Shown here piece after piece: positions 1-8,699 of a DNA stretch of 34,621 nt (its first letter is position 1; each line of letters opens with the position of its first letter). Source of the stretch: Photorhabdus australis DSM 17609 (GTDB lineage Bacteria; Pseudomonadota; Gammaproteobacteria; Enterobacterales; Enterobacteriaceae); contig NZ_JONO01000053.1 of NCBI RefSeq assembly GCF_000711895.1, positions 1 to 34,621 on the forward strand, given 5' to 3'. The translations under genes were made by a program, and so were the position numbers. The notes beneath the pieces were generated by a model. It did not search any database. It was not told the origin of the DNA and worked only from the letters and a program-made list of their open reading frames with translations.

Positions 1-1337
1 ACACTCGCCAATATGGCCAGGACGGCAGTTAACGCGGCGGCGCTGACTGCCGCTGCGGCAGCTAAAATTTCCACCAGTGCAATTAGCGCAGCAGCAACGG
101 CAAGGGTGACAAGGATAACAACAGCAACTTCGGCAACAATTACAACCACTTCCAGCATTCCTTCACCCACCTCTTTTAATATTTGCATCCAGCGAATGTT
201 TTTCAGCTCTTCCAGGGTGAGATCTGAACCCTGTTGCACAGTTTGCCACCGGGCTTTTATCTCACTCTCCGTCCAGGTCACGATTTTCCCCGTTTGTTCA
301 CTGACCCAGGAAAACGCGTAGCTGACCTGATGGCTTATCGGGTCAATAATCTCTTCACATACCCATTTGCCGGCTTGATTGAACCAGGTACCAAACTGGG
401 CAAGGAGCTCCCGGGTACTGTCGCGGACATAATTCAACCCATTTTCGGCCAGACCCGCCACCTCCTGCCCGAGGACAACCCAGTCTTCATAGCTGGGTAA
501 AAACGACCAGGGAGAAGTGCTGACCAGCGGGAGTTTTTTTGTCAGCGGCTGGGGAATAGTGCCCGGTACACCCTCTTCGGGAGGCGTGGGTAAAGCTTCC
601 TCATCAGGAGGCGAACCGGGTGGCAGCGGGGCCAGCGGTATCGGATTTTTATAGTGCTGGGAACCGGGTTGATAATGTTTTCGCCATGCTTCATCATACT
701 GTTTTTGCTCTTCGGTGCGATTATCGCTGATACGCATTACCCCAAAGCGGTCTTCGGTCGCAATCTGAATGTAATCAGTTTGTTGTCCCAGAGTTAGGTC
801 ATCCCCCGGAAATTTCACCTCAATCAGCATCTTCAAATTATCAGGGTGCACAGAACCATCGAAGTAGGTGGCCTTTCTGCCCGGCCAGCGGAGAGCTTCA
901 TCTTTAACCAGAATAATATCGGGGCGCCGAATACGCTTAACACCAAATTTCTTCGTATCGTCGGCAGAAGGCCGGGCAAATGGATTGCTGGATTGCGGTA
1001 AATTACCGCTATAACGTTGTTTAGAGGTCAGACTGGTCGCTAGCATGGGCAGAGGAACATCTTTAGGCCCTCGGATAGCAAACACCACTTCCGCTTTATA
1101 GGGCCACAGGAAGTCATGTTTAAGCTCTTCAACTTTAATCAACCCACTCATAATGACTTGATTAAGAAAGCGAATAGCCCCCAGCTTGGTGATAATCATT
1201 GCCGGCAGACGCAAGGCGTATTCAGCTTTTCTCGCCAGATAACAGGGATCTTCATCGGAGGGAAAAACCCCGATTTCCATCGTGCAGGTGATTGATGTTA
1301 CGGCAGGGCACATCTTGCCGCTGTTGGATATTGCCAT
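1..1337 (-). CDS. VRR-NUC nuclease-domain protein, probable T6SS effector (partial, 3' end off the window)
   Basis: The gene is read on the minus strand from ATG at 1337 and is open to base 1, giving at least 445 residues. The only gap to the vgrG stop is 2 bp, and its ribosome site (GGAGGAG) lies inside the last vgrG codons, so the two are translated together. Residues about 135-195 carry the VRR-NUC pattern of the PD-(D/E)xK nucleases: RRPD (Asp140), then EVK (Glu173, Lys175) followed by PGDDL and a Gln-Gln pair at 185-186. A Pro-rich linker spans about 232-270. Residues about 393-445 are strongly hydrophobic and Ala/Val-rich, suggesting membrane segments. Known family: VRR-NUC proteins include T6SS DNase effectors (TseV type). 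Inferred: a VgrG-delivered nuclease. Any cognate immunity gene would lie further left, outside the window. Confidence 0.75.
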   Translation of the reverse strand, partial: MAISNSGKMCPAVTSITCTMEIGVFPSDEDPCYLARKAEYALRLPAMIITKLGAIRFLNQVIMSGLIKVEELKHDFLWPYKAEVVFAIRGPKDVPLPMLATSLTSKQRYSGNLPQSSNPFARPSADDTKKFGVKRIRRPDIILVKDEALRWPGRKATYFDGSVHPDNLKMLIEVKFPGDDLTLGQQTDYIQIATEDRFGVMRISDNRTEEQKQYDEAWRKHYQPGSQHYKNPIPLAPLPPGSPPDEEALPTPPEEGVPGTIPQPLTKKLPLVSTSPWSFLPSYEDWVVLGQEVAGLAENGLNYVRDSTRELLAQFGTWFNQAGKWVCEEIIDPISHQVSYAFSWVSEQTGKIVTWTESEIKARWQTVQQGSDLTLEELKNIRWMQILKEVGEGMLEVVVIVAEVAVVILVTLAVAAALIALVEILAAAAAVSAAALTAVLAILAS

Positions 1338-1339
1338 GC

Positions 1340-3451
1340 TTACTCCTCCATAAATTCCATAACATACTCTACGGGTGCGTTATCACTGACCTCGTATACG
1401 GTTTTCTTCGGCTTTGGTGTTGCTTCCGGTGAACGCAGTTGCAGATTTTCTTCTGCCTCACTCTGTACAGTCATCGTTCTGCCCAGCCCATCGGTTTTAC
1501 CGGAGATAACCTGACCGTTAGCGGTGGTGATGGTGTAGAGAGTATTCACCAGTGGCTTACCGCTCTGCTCACTGAGCAAGGTATAGCGAGCGGAGTAGTC
1601 AAACAGCACACCCGCGGATTTTTTTCCAGTGATATGGTCAGTCATTGTGATGCTGGCCCCCTCGATACGGATATTCCCCATCGGGTCAATGATTATCTGC
1701 CCGCCCGCGTTACCAATGGTGATTTGCCCGCTTTCTGAGTGCAGCGAAATATGCTTACCAACGGTAATTTGTTGGTTGTCAGTGATGTTCAATTGATGGC
1801 TTTTACCAATTGAAATGGCTTGCTGGCCTTTAATGGTTACCGTTTGGTTTTGGCTGACTTCAAGCGTCTGAAAACCCTGCACGGCTTCATCATCATCGTT
1901 TTTAATAATGGTGGTGCGGTTATGTTCGACTTCTGTTTTCTGGTCATGGTTTATCTGAGAAGTTTTATCCCAGAGAACTCGTGTATTCATATCCCGCTGG
2001 GCATGAATAAACACTTCCTCACTTCCCTTAGCGTCATCAAAGCGCAACTCATTAAATCCCTGTCCCCTGTGGGTGCGAGTTTTAAAGGTCGTCCGGGTTT
2101 TTTCTGCGGGTAAATCAAGCGGGGGGCGGTTGATGCCATTGTAGGTACAGCCTGTCACAATTGGTCGGTTGATATCACCATTAAGATAACTGATTACCAC
2201 TTCTTGCCCGACGCGGGGGATCGCCATAAAACCGTAACCACTGCCGTTCCAGCCCTGTGCGACCCGTACCCAGCAGGAGGCAAGGTCGTCCGCTTCATCG
2301 TAGCGGTTCCAGTGGAAATGGATGCGTACCGCGCCGTGTTCATTAACGTAAATCTCTTCGCTTCCTGGTCCGACTACAGTGGCGACTTCATTGCCATCCG
2401 CCAGTGGTTTGTAACGGTAAGGTGGTCGCCAGTTCTGTCGCCCCGGAATAAAGGTGACATCGTTTGTCAATGTTGTTCCTTTGCCATCATCGTTTGATGC
2501 TATAGGCTGTTGCCCATGATGAGTGACAGATAACACCTGCCAGCGGTCGTTCATCTCTTCTATCGGATGGGATTGCAGAGTAAACATCTTGCCCGGGCGA
2601 AGCTGGATACAATTGGTTTGGGCAGTGCCGACTTTACTGTAGTTTTGCAACTGCTCTAACCGCAGTTGAGTAATAGGTTTTCCTTCTGCATCCCACTGGA
2701 AACGTCCATAGCTTTCAAATACTGAACGATGCCCGCTATCATCGGTTTTTCCCCGGTGTTCAAGCGGATATTTAGGGTTCATAAAGTTATAGTCTTTCTG
2801 AATAGTGCCATTCGCGCACAAGTATTCGCCATAATCCCATTGGAACGCAGTGGTATCAGTATCATCCGTTTCAGGGTGAGTATTGTAAGTGAGAGTGATA
2901 TCAGCCCACATTTCCTGATGGGAATCATAGAAGCAGAGTTGTTTCTCATCAAACCAGAAGATAATGCCTTCTTCCGCTGCTAGCCGACACCAAAAGTCAT
3001 AGGTTGATTCGCGTTTTTGCGTCGTGTATTCCCGGACAGCATGGCTTTTATAGAACGCATTGTCGGAGATAATACGATGCTCTTTAAGCAACTGCTTTAA
3101 GATCTCCGGGACGGACTGTTGATGGAAGATACGACTATCCTGATTCAGTGTCATCAGCCACATTTTAGGGCGAATGACGAAGGTGTAAAAAGTGCGACGG
3201 CCATCAGTATTACCCTTATTAGCACCAGTTATCATGCCATTAATGGTACGTTCGGTGACGCTATTACGGGTAATGGTCAATGATGCGGCAGTCCCCAGTT
3301 GCTCATTCAATGGGATATCATTATGCGAACTCACTACAGCTAACGTCAGGCAATAAAGCTGTGACAGCTCTTCGTGTAATTCAAACTTCGATACCTGAAA
3401 AGTGGTTTGGGATAATTCGCCAATCTGGCAGGTGAAGACTAATCCATCCAT
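1340..3451 (-). CDS. vgrG: Type VI secretion system tip protein VgrG
   Basis: This 703-residue protein is the trimeric spike at the tip of the T6SS tube. Domains in order: gp27-like base, residues about 1-350; gp5-type OB fold, about 360-440 (YVNEHGAVRIHFHW, then CWVRVAQGW and a GYGFMAIPRVGQEV stretch, all typical of VgrG); repetitive beta-helix needle, about 455-605 (SLHSESGQITIGNAGGQ region); then a C-terminal extension. Residues about 620-675 (ARYTLLSEQSGKPL, YTITTANGQVISGKTDGLG) resemble the transthyretin-like domain that several VgrGs use to dock a specific effector. The gene immediately downstream encodes a VRR-NUC protein, its likely cargo. The N-terminal start is typical for the family. 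No other structural T6SS genes are in the window, so this is an auxiliary vgrG island. Confidence 0.96.
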   Translation of the reverse strand: MDGLVFTCQIGELSQTTFQVSKFELHEELSQLYCLTLAVVSSHNDIPLNEQLGTAASLTITRNSVTERTINGMITGANKGNTDGRRTFYTFVIRPKMWLMTLNQDSRIFHQQSVPEILKQLLKEHRIISDNAFYKSHAVREYTTQKRESTYDFWCRLAAEEGIIFWFDEKQLCFYDSHQEMWADITLTYNTHPETDDTDTTAFQWDYGEYLCANGTIQKDYNFMNPKYPLEHRGKTDDSGHRSVFESYGRFQWDAEGKPITQLRLEQLQNYSKVGTAQTNCIQLRPGKMFTLQSHPIEEMNDRWQVLSVTHHGQQPIASNDDGKGTTLTNDVTFIPGRQNWRPPYRYKPLADGNEVATVVGPGSEEIYVNEHGAVRIHFHWNRYDEADDLASCWVRVAQGWNGSGYGFMAIPRVGQEVVISYLNGDINRPIVTGCTYNGINRPPLDLPAEKTRTTFKTRTHRGQGFNELRFDDAKGSEEVFIHAQRDMNTRVLWDKTSQINHDQKTEVEHNRTTIIKNDDDEAVQGFQTLEVSQNQTVTIKGQQAISIGKSHQLNITDNQQITVGKHISLHSESGQITIGNAGGQIIIDPMGNIRIEGASITMTDHITGKKSAGVLFDYSARYTLLSEQSGKPLVNTLYTITTANGQVISGKTDGLGRTMTVQSEAEENLQLRSPEATPKPKKTVYEVSDNAPVEYVMEFMEE

Positions 3452-3914
3452 ATTGTTAAACTCTTTTTCGTGTTATTAAACCGGTGTTTTATCTTGGTGA
3501 CTCTGAATATAAAGATATTTCCAGCTTGTTCTTACGGTGAAAAATGAAAATGGAAAATAATTCCTGGTATTTAAGGGAATATAAACAACCTCTATTCGGT
3601 AAAGTCGAGATTAATAGTAAAGATTTTTCCCTTCTTATTTTTTAGGACAACAAAATTAGGGTGTTGATAATATGAATACGATAAAAGTGTGAAGTGAATC
3701 ACATAAAATTTCTCATTGATAGCTATCAATGGACAGAAATAGAGAAAATTATTTTATTGCCGCAAACCTACACAGAGGTATTAAGAGCTTAATATATTCA
3801 TCAGGATTATTTGAGCTGGCAATATACTGGGTGAACATTTCTATTTAATTTTGGTGACCGCTTCAACAGTCACCTTAATTACACAAGGGGTTAATCTAAT
3901 ATAAGTATTCAGCT
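3452..3914. other. Intergenic region between vgrG and ubiK
   Basis: About 460 bp of AT-rich DNA without a credible reading frame. It must hold the vgrG promoter (minus strand). I could not single out a convincing -35/-10 pair. A hairpin near 3853-3874 may end ubiK transcription. Confidence 0.6.
3851..3874 (-). terminator. Possible ubiK terminator hairpin
   Basis: On the minus strand GGTGACTG pairs with CGGTCACC (one G-T pair) around the loop TTGAAG, about 40 bases after the ubiK stop. It is followed by AAAATTAAAT rather than a clean T run, so termination is not certain. Confidence 0.4.
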
Positions 3915-4202
3915 CTACTCTTTTTTATCCGCGTTATCATCGGATAATGCATTCTTATTTTCCAGTTTCGCTTCAAGTTCACTTAAACGTTGTTCCATTG
4001 CAGTTAATTTTTCACGAGTACGCAATAGAACTTGAGTTTGAATATCAAATTCTTCACGGTTAACCAAATCAAGTTTGCCAAGTTGAGATTGTAAAATCAT
4101 CCGCAATTTTTTCTCTATATCACCCCCAAACTCTTTTACGCCTTTTGGTAGGGAATCTTGGAGCTGGCGGGCAATTTGTTCGATTTTTTTCGGATCAAGC
4201 AT
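3915..4202 (-). CDS. ubiK: Ubiquinone biosynthesis accessory factor UbiK (YqiC)
   Basis: Small accessory factor that helps the late ubiquinone hydroxylation and methylation steps, working with UbiJ. The 95-residue product starts [13 protein letters not shown], nearly identical to E. coli YqiC. It keeps the signature [18 protein letters not shown] and a C-terminal coiled coil (residues about 60-85, [17 protein letters not shown]) used for trimerisation. An upstream in-frame ATG at 4226 would add eight residues, but the ATG at 4202 is preferred: AAAGG lies about nine bases ahead of it and it matches the family N-terminus. The tail after the coiled coil is short, acidic and Lys-rich. It is divergent from the riboflavin riboswitch-ribB unit. 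Confidence 0.93.
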   Translation of the reverse strand: MLDPKKIEQIARQLQDSLPKGVKEFGGDIEKKLRMILQSQLGKLDLVNREEFDIQTQVLLRTREKLTAMEQRLSELEAKLENKNALSDDNADKKE

Positions 4203-4344
4203 GATATGTACCTTTGATGACATCAATAATTTCTGAATAGTGTAATACCAGATGGCAAAACCACAAGCTATTGTGAGCGAGGTTTCACATCTGATTTTGT
4301 TGATTGCTCCCGGTAAATATTAGCGTTATAGTTCGTTGGCTTAT

Positions 4345-4508
4345 CTCAGGGCGGGGTGAAAGTCCCCACCGGCGGTAATACCAGGCTGAAGCCATGGTGA
4401 AGCCCGCGAGCGCTCCGTTTGTAGTTATCTTTATGATGAGGCGGAGGTCAGCAGATCCAGTGCAATTCTGGAGCCGACGGTGATAGTCCGGATGGGAGAG
4501 AATAACGG
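4345..4508 (+). promoter_or_regulatory. FMN riboswitch (RFN element)
   Basis: The conserved RFN blocks are present in order: TCAGGGCGGGGTGAAAGTCC, then CACCGGCGGTAAT, AGCCCGCGAGCG, a variable arm, GGTCAGCAGATCCAGTG, GAGCCGACGGTGATAGTC and GGATGGGAGAGAAT. This is the FMN-sensing aptamer. It sits about 146 bases ahead of the ribB start on the same strand, as in E. coli, so FMN is expected to repress ribB. A CCTCA at 4600-4604 can pair with TGAGG at the ribB ribosome site (4641-4645), which would suit translational control. Confidence 0.96.
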
Positions 4509-4654
4509 CATCTGTCGGGCTTTGTGCTCGTCTGTTGTTTCGGCTATGGCATTAACATTATGTTATGAACATTATGTCGGTGTATTCATGGCGAGAACTC
4601 CTCAAGACTGCCCTGATTCTGGTAATCCATAAAATATTAATGAGGTTTTTTACC

Positions 4655-5314
4655 ATGAATCAGACGCTACTTTCTGAATACGGCACATCATTAGAACGTG
4701 TTGAATGTGCTATTGACGCTTTACGTGATGGCCGGGGTGTGATGGTGTTGGATAATGAAGATCGTGAAAATGAAGGTGACATTATTTTTGCGGCAGAAAC
4801 CATGACAGTAGAACAAATGGCACTGACTATCCGTCATGGCAGTGGCATTGTCTGTTTGTGTTTGACAGAAGAACGCCGTCAGCAACTGCAATTGCCGATG
4901 ATGGTGGAAAATAACTCCAGCCCATTCCAGACGGCATTCACCGTGACCATTGAAGCAGCTCAGGGGGTGACAACGGGGGTTTCTGCTGCTGACCGTATCA
5001 CGACCATTCGTGCAGCGATTGCAGATAATGCGAAACCCAGTGATTTGAACCGCCCGGGGCACGTTTTTCCACTGCGCGCTCAACCTGGCGGCGTGTTGGC
5101 ACGTCAGGGGCATACTGAAGCTACAATTGATTTAGTTAGCCTGGCAGGTTTTAAACCCGCAGGTGTATTATGTGAATTAACTAATGATGACGGTTCAATG
5201 GCGCGTACTCCTGAGGTAGTGCAATTTGCGAAATTGCATAATATGCCCGTAGTGACTATTGAGGACTTGATAATTTATCGTCAGCGTCAGGTAATAAATC
5301 AGAAAGCAAGTTGA
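4655..5314 (+). CDS. ribB: 3,4-dihydroxy-2-butanone-4-phosphate synthase RibB
   Basis: Converts ribulose 5-phosphate to 3,4-dihydroxy-2-butanone 4-phosphate plus formate, supplying the four-carbon unit of riboflavin. The 219-residue product begins [17 protein letters not shown] and closely follows E. coli RibB. Visible are the acidic metal/active-site loop [10 protein letters not shown] (about 32-41), the HGSGIVC segment, TTGVSAADR, the HVFPLRA motif and GHTEATIDL. It is a stand-alone RibB without a GTP cyclohydrolase II domain. An upstream in-frame ATG at 4565 would add 30 unrelated residues; the start at 4655 is chosen because GAGG at 4642-4645 precedes it and family members begin here. It is controlled by the FMN riboswitch upstream and followed by a strong terminator. 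Confidence 0.97.
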   Translation: MNQTLLSEYGTSLERVECAIDALRDGRGVMVLDNEDRENEGDIIFAAETMTVEQMALTIRHGSGIVCLCLTEERRQQLQLPMMVENNSSPFQTAFTVTIEAAQGVTTGVSAADRITTIRAAIADNAKPSDLNRPGHVFPLRAQPGGVLARQGHTEATIDLVSLAGFKPAGVLCELTNDDGSMARTPEVVQFAKLHNMPVVTIEDLIIYRQRQVINQKAS

Positions 5315-5367
5315 AACGTATTGTCCGATAAGCGGATGAAATATCGGTTATAATGCCTACGTTTTCT

Positions 5368-5408
5368 AAAGCCACAGCTTGCATAAACTGTGGCTTTTCA
5401 GTTTTTTT
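5368..5408 (+). terminator. Rho-independent terminator of ribB
   Basis: AAAGCCACAG (5368-5377) pairs perfectly with CTGTGGCTTT (5388-5397), with a 10-base loop, followed by TTTCAGTTTTTTT. It lies about 55 bases after the ribB stop. Confidence 0.88.
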
Positions 5409-5505
5409 GAAAAACTCTATCACCTTTAGCCCACTGTTTTACCTATCTGAAAGGCGTAACCTGTTTGGAAGTATTAAAATTACCTAAATTTGGTGAGAGG
5501 TCGAT

Positions 5506-6291
5506 ATGAATATTTCCAGAATGCCGGCACTGTTTGTTGGTCATGGCAGCCCAATGAATGTACTGGAAGAAAACCGTTATACCAATGTGTGGCGTGAACT
5601 TGGCGAGAAACTGCCTGTACCCAGAGCTATTCTGGCGATTTCTGCACATTGGTACACCAGCGGCACAATGGTAACTGCCATGACTCAGCCGAAGACTATC
5701 CATGATTTTCGTGGTTTTCCACAAGGATTGCATGAAACTCAGTACCCAGCGAAGGGTTCACTTGAACTGGCCGCTTTAGTGCAAGAAATGCTGGAACCCG
5801 TGGAGGTTTATGCAGATCACCATCAATGGGGATTGGATCACGGAACTTGGGGCATTCTGATTAAGATGTATCCTCAGGCAAATATTCCTGTGGTTCAACT
5901 CAGTATAGATGATGCTAAACCAGCGACGTATCACTATGAATTAGGGAAAAAGTTGGCTGCTTTGCGAGATGAAGGTGTTTTAATTCTGGGGAGCGGTAAT
6001 GTTGTACATAATCTTCGTGCGATGAGGCGACAAGAACACGATGCTGAACCGTATCCTTGGGCAGAAGCATTTAACCATTATGTGCGTGATAACCTCACCA
6101 GCTATGAACAGCCTTATCCTTTGGTTCATGCATTAGACAGAGAAGACGGCCAGTTATCCAATCCATCCCCTGAACACTTTTTACCACTGCTGTATGTCAT
6201 GGGAGCATGGGATAGAAAAGAAGCGGTTTCCATTCCAATAGATGGCATTGAGTCTGGTTCGCTGAGTATGTTATCAGTGCAGGTTGGTTGA
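5506..6291 (+). CDS. ygiD: 4,5-DOPA-extradiol dioxygenase family protein YgiD
   Basis: Member of the LigB-type extradiol dioxygenase superfamily; the E. coli relative YgiD opens the DOPA ring to 4,5-seco-DOPA. The 261-residue product has the expected metal-binding histidines: His13 in VGHGSPMN, His48 in SAHWY, His168 in GSGNVVHN, and His224 in SPEHFLPLLY. The start at 5506 follows GAGAGG (5494-5499 region) and gives the family N-terminus without extra residues. The physiological substrate in this organism is unknown. In E. coli zupT lies between ygiD and ribB; it is absent here. Confidence 0.93.
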   Translation: MNISRMPALFVGHGSPMNVLEENRYTNVWRELGEKLPVPRAILAISAHWYTSGTMVTAMTQPKTIHDFRGFPQGLHETQYPAKGSLELAALVQEMLEPVEVYADHHQWGLDHGTWGILIKMYPQANIPVVQLSIDDAKPATYHYELGKKLAALRDEGVLILGSGNVVHNLRAMRRQEHDAEPYPWAEAFNHYVRDNLTSYEQPYPLVHALDREDGQLSNPSPEHFLPLLYVMGAWDRKEAVSIPIDGIESGSLSMLSVQVG

Positions 6292-6303
6292 AGATTATTT
6301 ATT

Positions 6304-6332
6304 TTGGTGGTGAGATCATTACCACCTTATTT
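6304..6332 (+). terminator. Possible ygiD terminator
   Basis: GGTGGT (6306-6311) pairs with ACCACC (6321-6326) shortly after the ygiD stop, followed by TTATTTA. The stem is short and the T run interrupted. Confidence 0.45.
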
Positions 6333-6787
6333 ACCATCATAATTTAACTACATGAAGAACAATATTTATTTTCATTATGAAGGGAGTTATTTTATACGAC
6401 TTTAAAATATATATAGTATTTCTTGCATTACGAATTATTGCTTATTCTATTAATGTTGTTTTTCTTCTGTGATTTACCTGAATATAATTAAGTTTTTATA
6501 TTGTTATGAAAAAGATATTATTATTAGTCATTATAAATCTATAATTTTTTATTTCCTGAAAATATGAGGTAATTAACCATGGTAATAATGTTAATAATGA
6601 TATTGTTTTTGGTGTGTGTATTTTATGGTTACTTATGATTCCTAATGTTATTTGTAAATAAAATTATTTTTTAAATATCATTTTATTACTAATGAGAAAA
6701 TAAAGAAATGTTCTCATATATCTGAAAATGATTTTTATGATATTACCAAAATGATGAATTATCACTAATATATAGTTATTTTTTTAT

Positions 6788-6816
6788 TTGACAAATATGA
6801 AGGATGGCCATAATGT
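6788..6816 (+). promoter_or_regulatory. Promoter-like sequence
   Basis: A perfect -35 hexamer TTGACA (6788-6793) is followed by TAATGT after 17 bases, or CATAAT after 15. A transcript from here would cross the two palindromic repeats. Such matches occur by chance in AT-rich DNA. Confidence 0.25.
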
Positions 6817-6901
6817 AATTATTGATCATCTAAAATCAACTGGTTATGCCATAAATAATGACGTGATATGGTATATACTGAATGAACTTCAAGATGCTTG
6901 A
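6797..6901 (+). CDS. Possible 34-residue small ORF
   Basis: The frame starts MKDGHNVIIDHLKSTGYAIN and ends NELQDA; its last ten codons run into the left arm of the repeat at 6872. No clear ribosome site precedes it, and its ATG lies inside the spacer of the promoter-like sequence, so both cannot be used as drawn. I do not recognise it. It could be a fragment of a lost gene or chance. Confidence 0.2.
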   Translation: MKDGHNVIIDHLKSTGYAINNDVIWYILNELQDA

Positions 6902-6980
6902 GTTGTCAGACGTAAAAACATTTAAATTCAACATCATAATCGTTTTTAAAACATGCACTTTGAAGTGTCTTGAGTATATA
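6872..6980. repeat. 109-bp element with inverted terminal repeats
   Basis: The first 26 bases (TATATACTGAATGAACTTCA...) match the reverse complement of the last 26 (6955-6980) at 20 positions. The shared core CTTCAAGATGC also occurs at the ERIC left end that follows directly. It carries no gene and looks like a miniature ERIC-related palindromic element. Confidence 0.6.
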
Positions 6981-7101
6981 TACCCAATAGATTTCAAGAT
7001 GCATCGCGACGGCCAAGGAGCGAATCCCCGGGAGCATAGAGAACTATGTGACCGGGGTGAGTGCAGCCAACAAAGAAGCAACTTGAAAGATGACGGGTAT
7101 A
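6979..7101 (+). repeat. ERIC (IRU) repeat, copy 1
   Basis: A 123-bp element runs from TATACCCAATAGATTTCAAG to the closing GGGTATA. It contains the central ERIC palindrome around CGAATCCCCGGGAGCATAG and CTATGTGACCGGGGTGAG. Compared with copy 3 it lacks about four bases near GAGTGCAGCC. It abuts the 109-bp palindromic element. Confidence 0.92.
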
Positions 7102-7480
7102 AAAGGTTATGAGTCTATATATGATGATTATTTTATTTTGTCAAAATAGCATGTTATTAGAAATGAAAAAAAAGAAAATTTTTTAGCATTAAATTTCTAT
7201 TGGAATATTCAATGGATTTAATAAACGTCAGTTATTAGCTAATGTTGTGAGAAATTAGATGGAGTGATTAATATTTTATTTTCTACTAATATCATGGTCG
7301 AATGAGTAAATATAAATTTCATCTTCATGACCAGTTTGATATTTATTGTCGATGGAATCATAGGTAAAACAGCCACTGGCTTTTATCTGTGATGGTTAAA
7401 TATGTTATATTGTGTTTGTCATATTATTTACCTTTTGGATAAGTGTATAAGGGTATAAAGTTTCTTTATTGGATATTTAA

Positions 7481-7523
7481 GGGAGGAATTTTCGGTGTTT
7501 TACTATCTTCCTTAATTCCTCCC
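7481..7523 (-). terminator. Possible terminator after ygiC
   Basis: GGGAGGAATT (7481-7490) pairs perfectly with AATTCCTCCC (7514-7523) around a 23-base loop, just beyond the ygiC stop. On the minus strand it is followed by TTAAATAT, a weak T tract. Confidence 0.5.
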
Positions 7524-7532
7524 GGTTGGGAA

Positions 7533-8693
7533 TTAATCCAGAATAATATGTGGGTAGAAGCGGGATAAATCTTGCGTTATCAATTCACGGTCTTCACGCA
7601 AACCAATACCACAAGGCTGATCGTTTATCAGCCAGCTACCAATTAGCGTATAACTGTCACCGAATTTTGGTAGTGTATGGAATTGCTGTACGATCATCCC
7701 TTCTTTACCGTAAGGGCCATCAACACTGGCAATTTCTTTACCATTCTCAATGATACGGATATTAGCTCCTTCCCGTGAAAACAGCGGCTTAATAACATAG
7801 CTGTCCATTGCAGGATAGTTATCATCAGCAAAATAAGCGGGCAATAGGTTTGGGTGATTAGGGAACATCGTCCATAACATTGGCAACAATGCTTTGTTGG
7901 AGATAATGCTCTTCCAGGCCGGTTCTAGCCAGCGGACCCCGGCATCTTCCAGTTTGGTGGCGAAAATCTCACGGAACATTAATTCCCAGGGATAGAGTTT
8001 GAACAGATTGCTGATCACCTGATCTTTCAGATCGGTAAACTGGCCTTTCTCACCCAGACCGATATCTTCGATAAACAGGAATTCAGTTGGGACACCCGCT
8101 TCCAGTGCACAATCTTGTAGGTATTGAATGGTACCGCGATCTTCTTCCGAATCCTGACAACAGGCCATGTGCAGTAAGCCAAAACCATGTTCATCGCGCA
8201 ACTGAGCAAAGCGCTCAATCAATTGTTCCTGCATGCTGTTGAATTGATCGGCGTGCGCTGGCAGTAACCCGGCATTCATCTGATCTTCCAGCCATATCCA
8301 TTGAAAAAAAGCAGATTCATACAGTGAAGTTGGTGTATCGGCATTATTTTCCAACAGTTTTGCCGGGCTTTTACCATCGTAAGCCAAATCTAATCGAGAA
8401 TAGAGGGACGGCTGGCTGGTAATCCAGGAATTGCGGACAAAATCCCAGCAATGTTTTGGGATCTGGAATTTAGTCAACAGTTCTTCACTATCGACGACTT
8501 TCTCTACCACCTGCAAACACATTTGATGCAGTTCGGCGGTGGTATTCTCAATTTCTTCTATTTGGGCGAGAGAAAATTGGTAATAAGCATCTTCACACCA
8601 GTATGGTTCGTCATACATGGTGTGAAAATTAAAGCCATATTCTGTCGCCTTGTCGCGCCAGTCCGGGCGCTCAGTGATAGCTATGCGTTTCAT
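7533..8693 (-). CDS. ygiC: Glutathionylspermidine synthase-like ATP-grasp protein YgiC
   Basis: 386 residues, the same length as E. coli YgiC, and near-identical at the N-terminus ([20 protein letters not shown]). It belongs to the synthase half of the glutathionylspermidine synthetase family, an ATP-grasp amide ligase. Visible are the [11 protein letters not shown] segment, the [10 protein letters not shown] motif (substrate and ATP loop), [12 protein letters not shown], and a C-terminal SREGANI-type ATP-grasp stretch followed by [11 protein letters not shown]. There is no amidase domain, so hydrolysis is not expected. The acceptor substrate of YgiC is not firmly known. It lies 6 bp downstream of ygiB on the same strand, the usual ygiB-ygiC operon. 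Confidence 0.94.
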   Translation of the reverse strand: MKRIAITERPDWRDKATEYGFNFHTMYDEPYWCEDAYYQFSLAQIEEIENTTAELHQMCLQVVEKVVDSEELLTKFQIPKHCWDFVRNSWITSQPSLYSRLDLAYDGKSPAKLLENNADTPTSLYESAFFQWIWLEDQMNAGLLPAHADQFNSMQEQLIERFAQLRDEHGFGLLHMACCQDSEEDRGTIQYLQDCALEAGVPTEFLFIEDIGLGEKGQFTDLKDQVISNLFKLYPWELMFREIFATKLEDAGVRWLEPAWKSIISNKALLPMLWTMFPNHPNLLPAYFADDNYPAMDSYVIKPLFSREGANIRIIENGKEIASVDGPYGKEGMIVQQFHTLPKFGDSYTLIGSWLINDQPCGIGLREDRELITQDLSRFYPHIILD

Positions 8694-8699
8694 CCGTGA

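Larger units (their letters stand above)
6292..7532. other. Long AT-rich intergenic region with repeats
   Basis: About 1.24 kb between ygiD and the end of ygiC. Most of 6335-6780 and 7105-7475 is very AT-rich, with no reading frame I would trust. The interpretable parts are a terminator hairpin at each end, a promoter-like site near 6788, a 34-codon frame, and two abutting palindromic repeats at 6872-7101. It may be a decayed accessory insertion, but nothing recognisable remains. Confidence 0.6.

Noticed and set aside
6836-7112. Frames of 76-81 codons over the palindromic repeats
   Set aside because: They lie wholly over the two palindromic repeats, on opposite strands.
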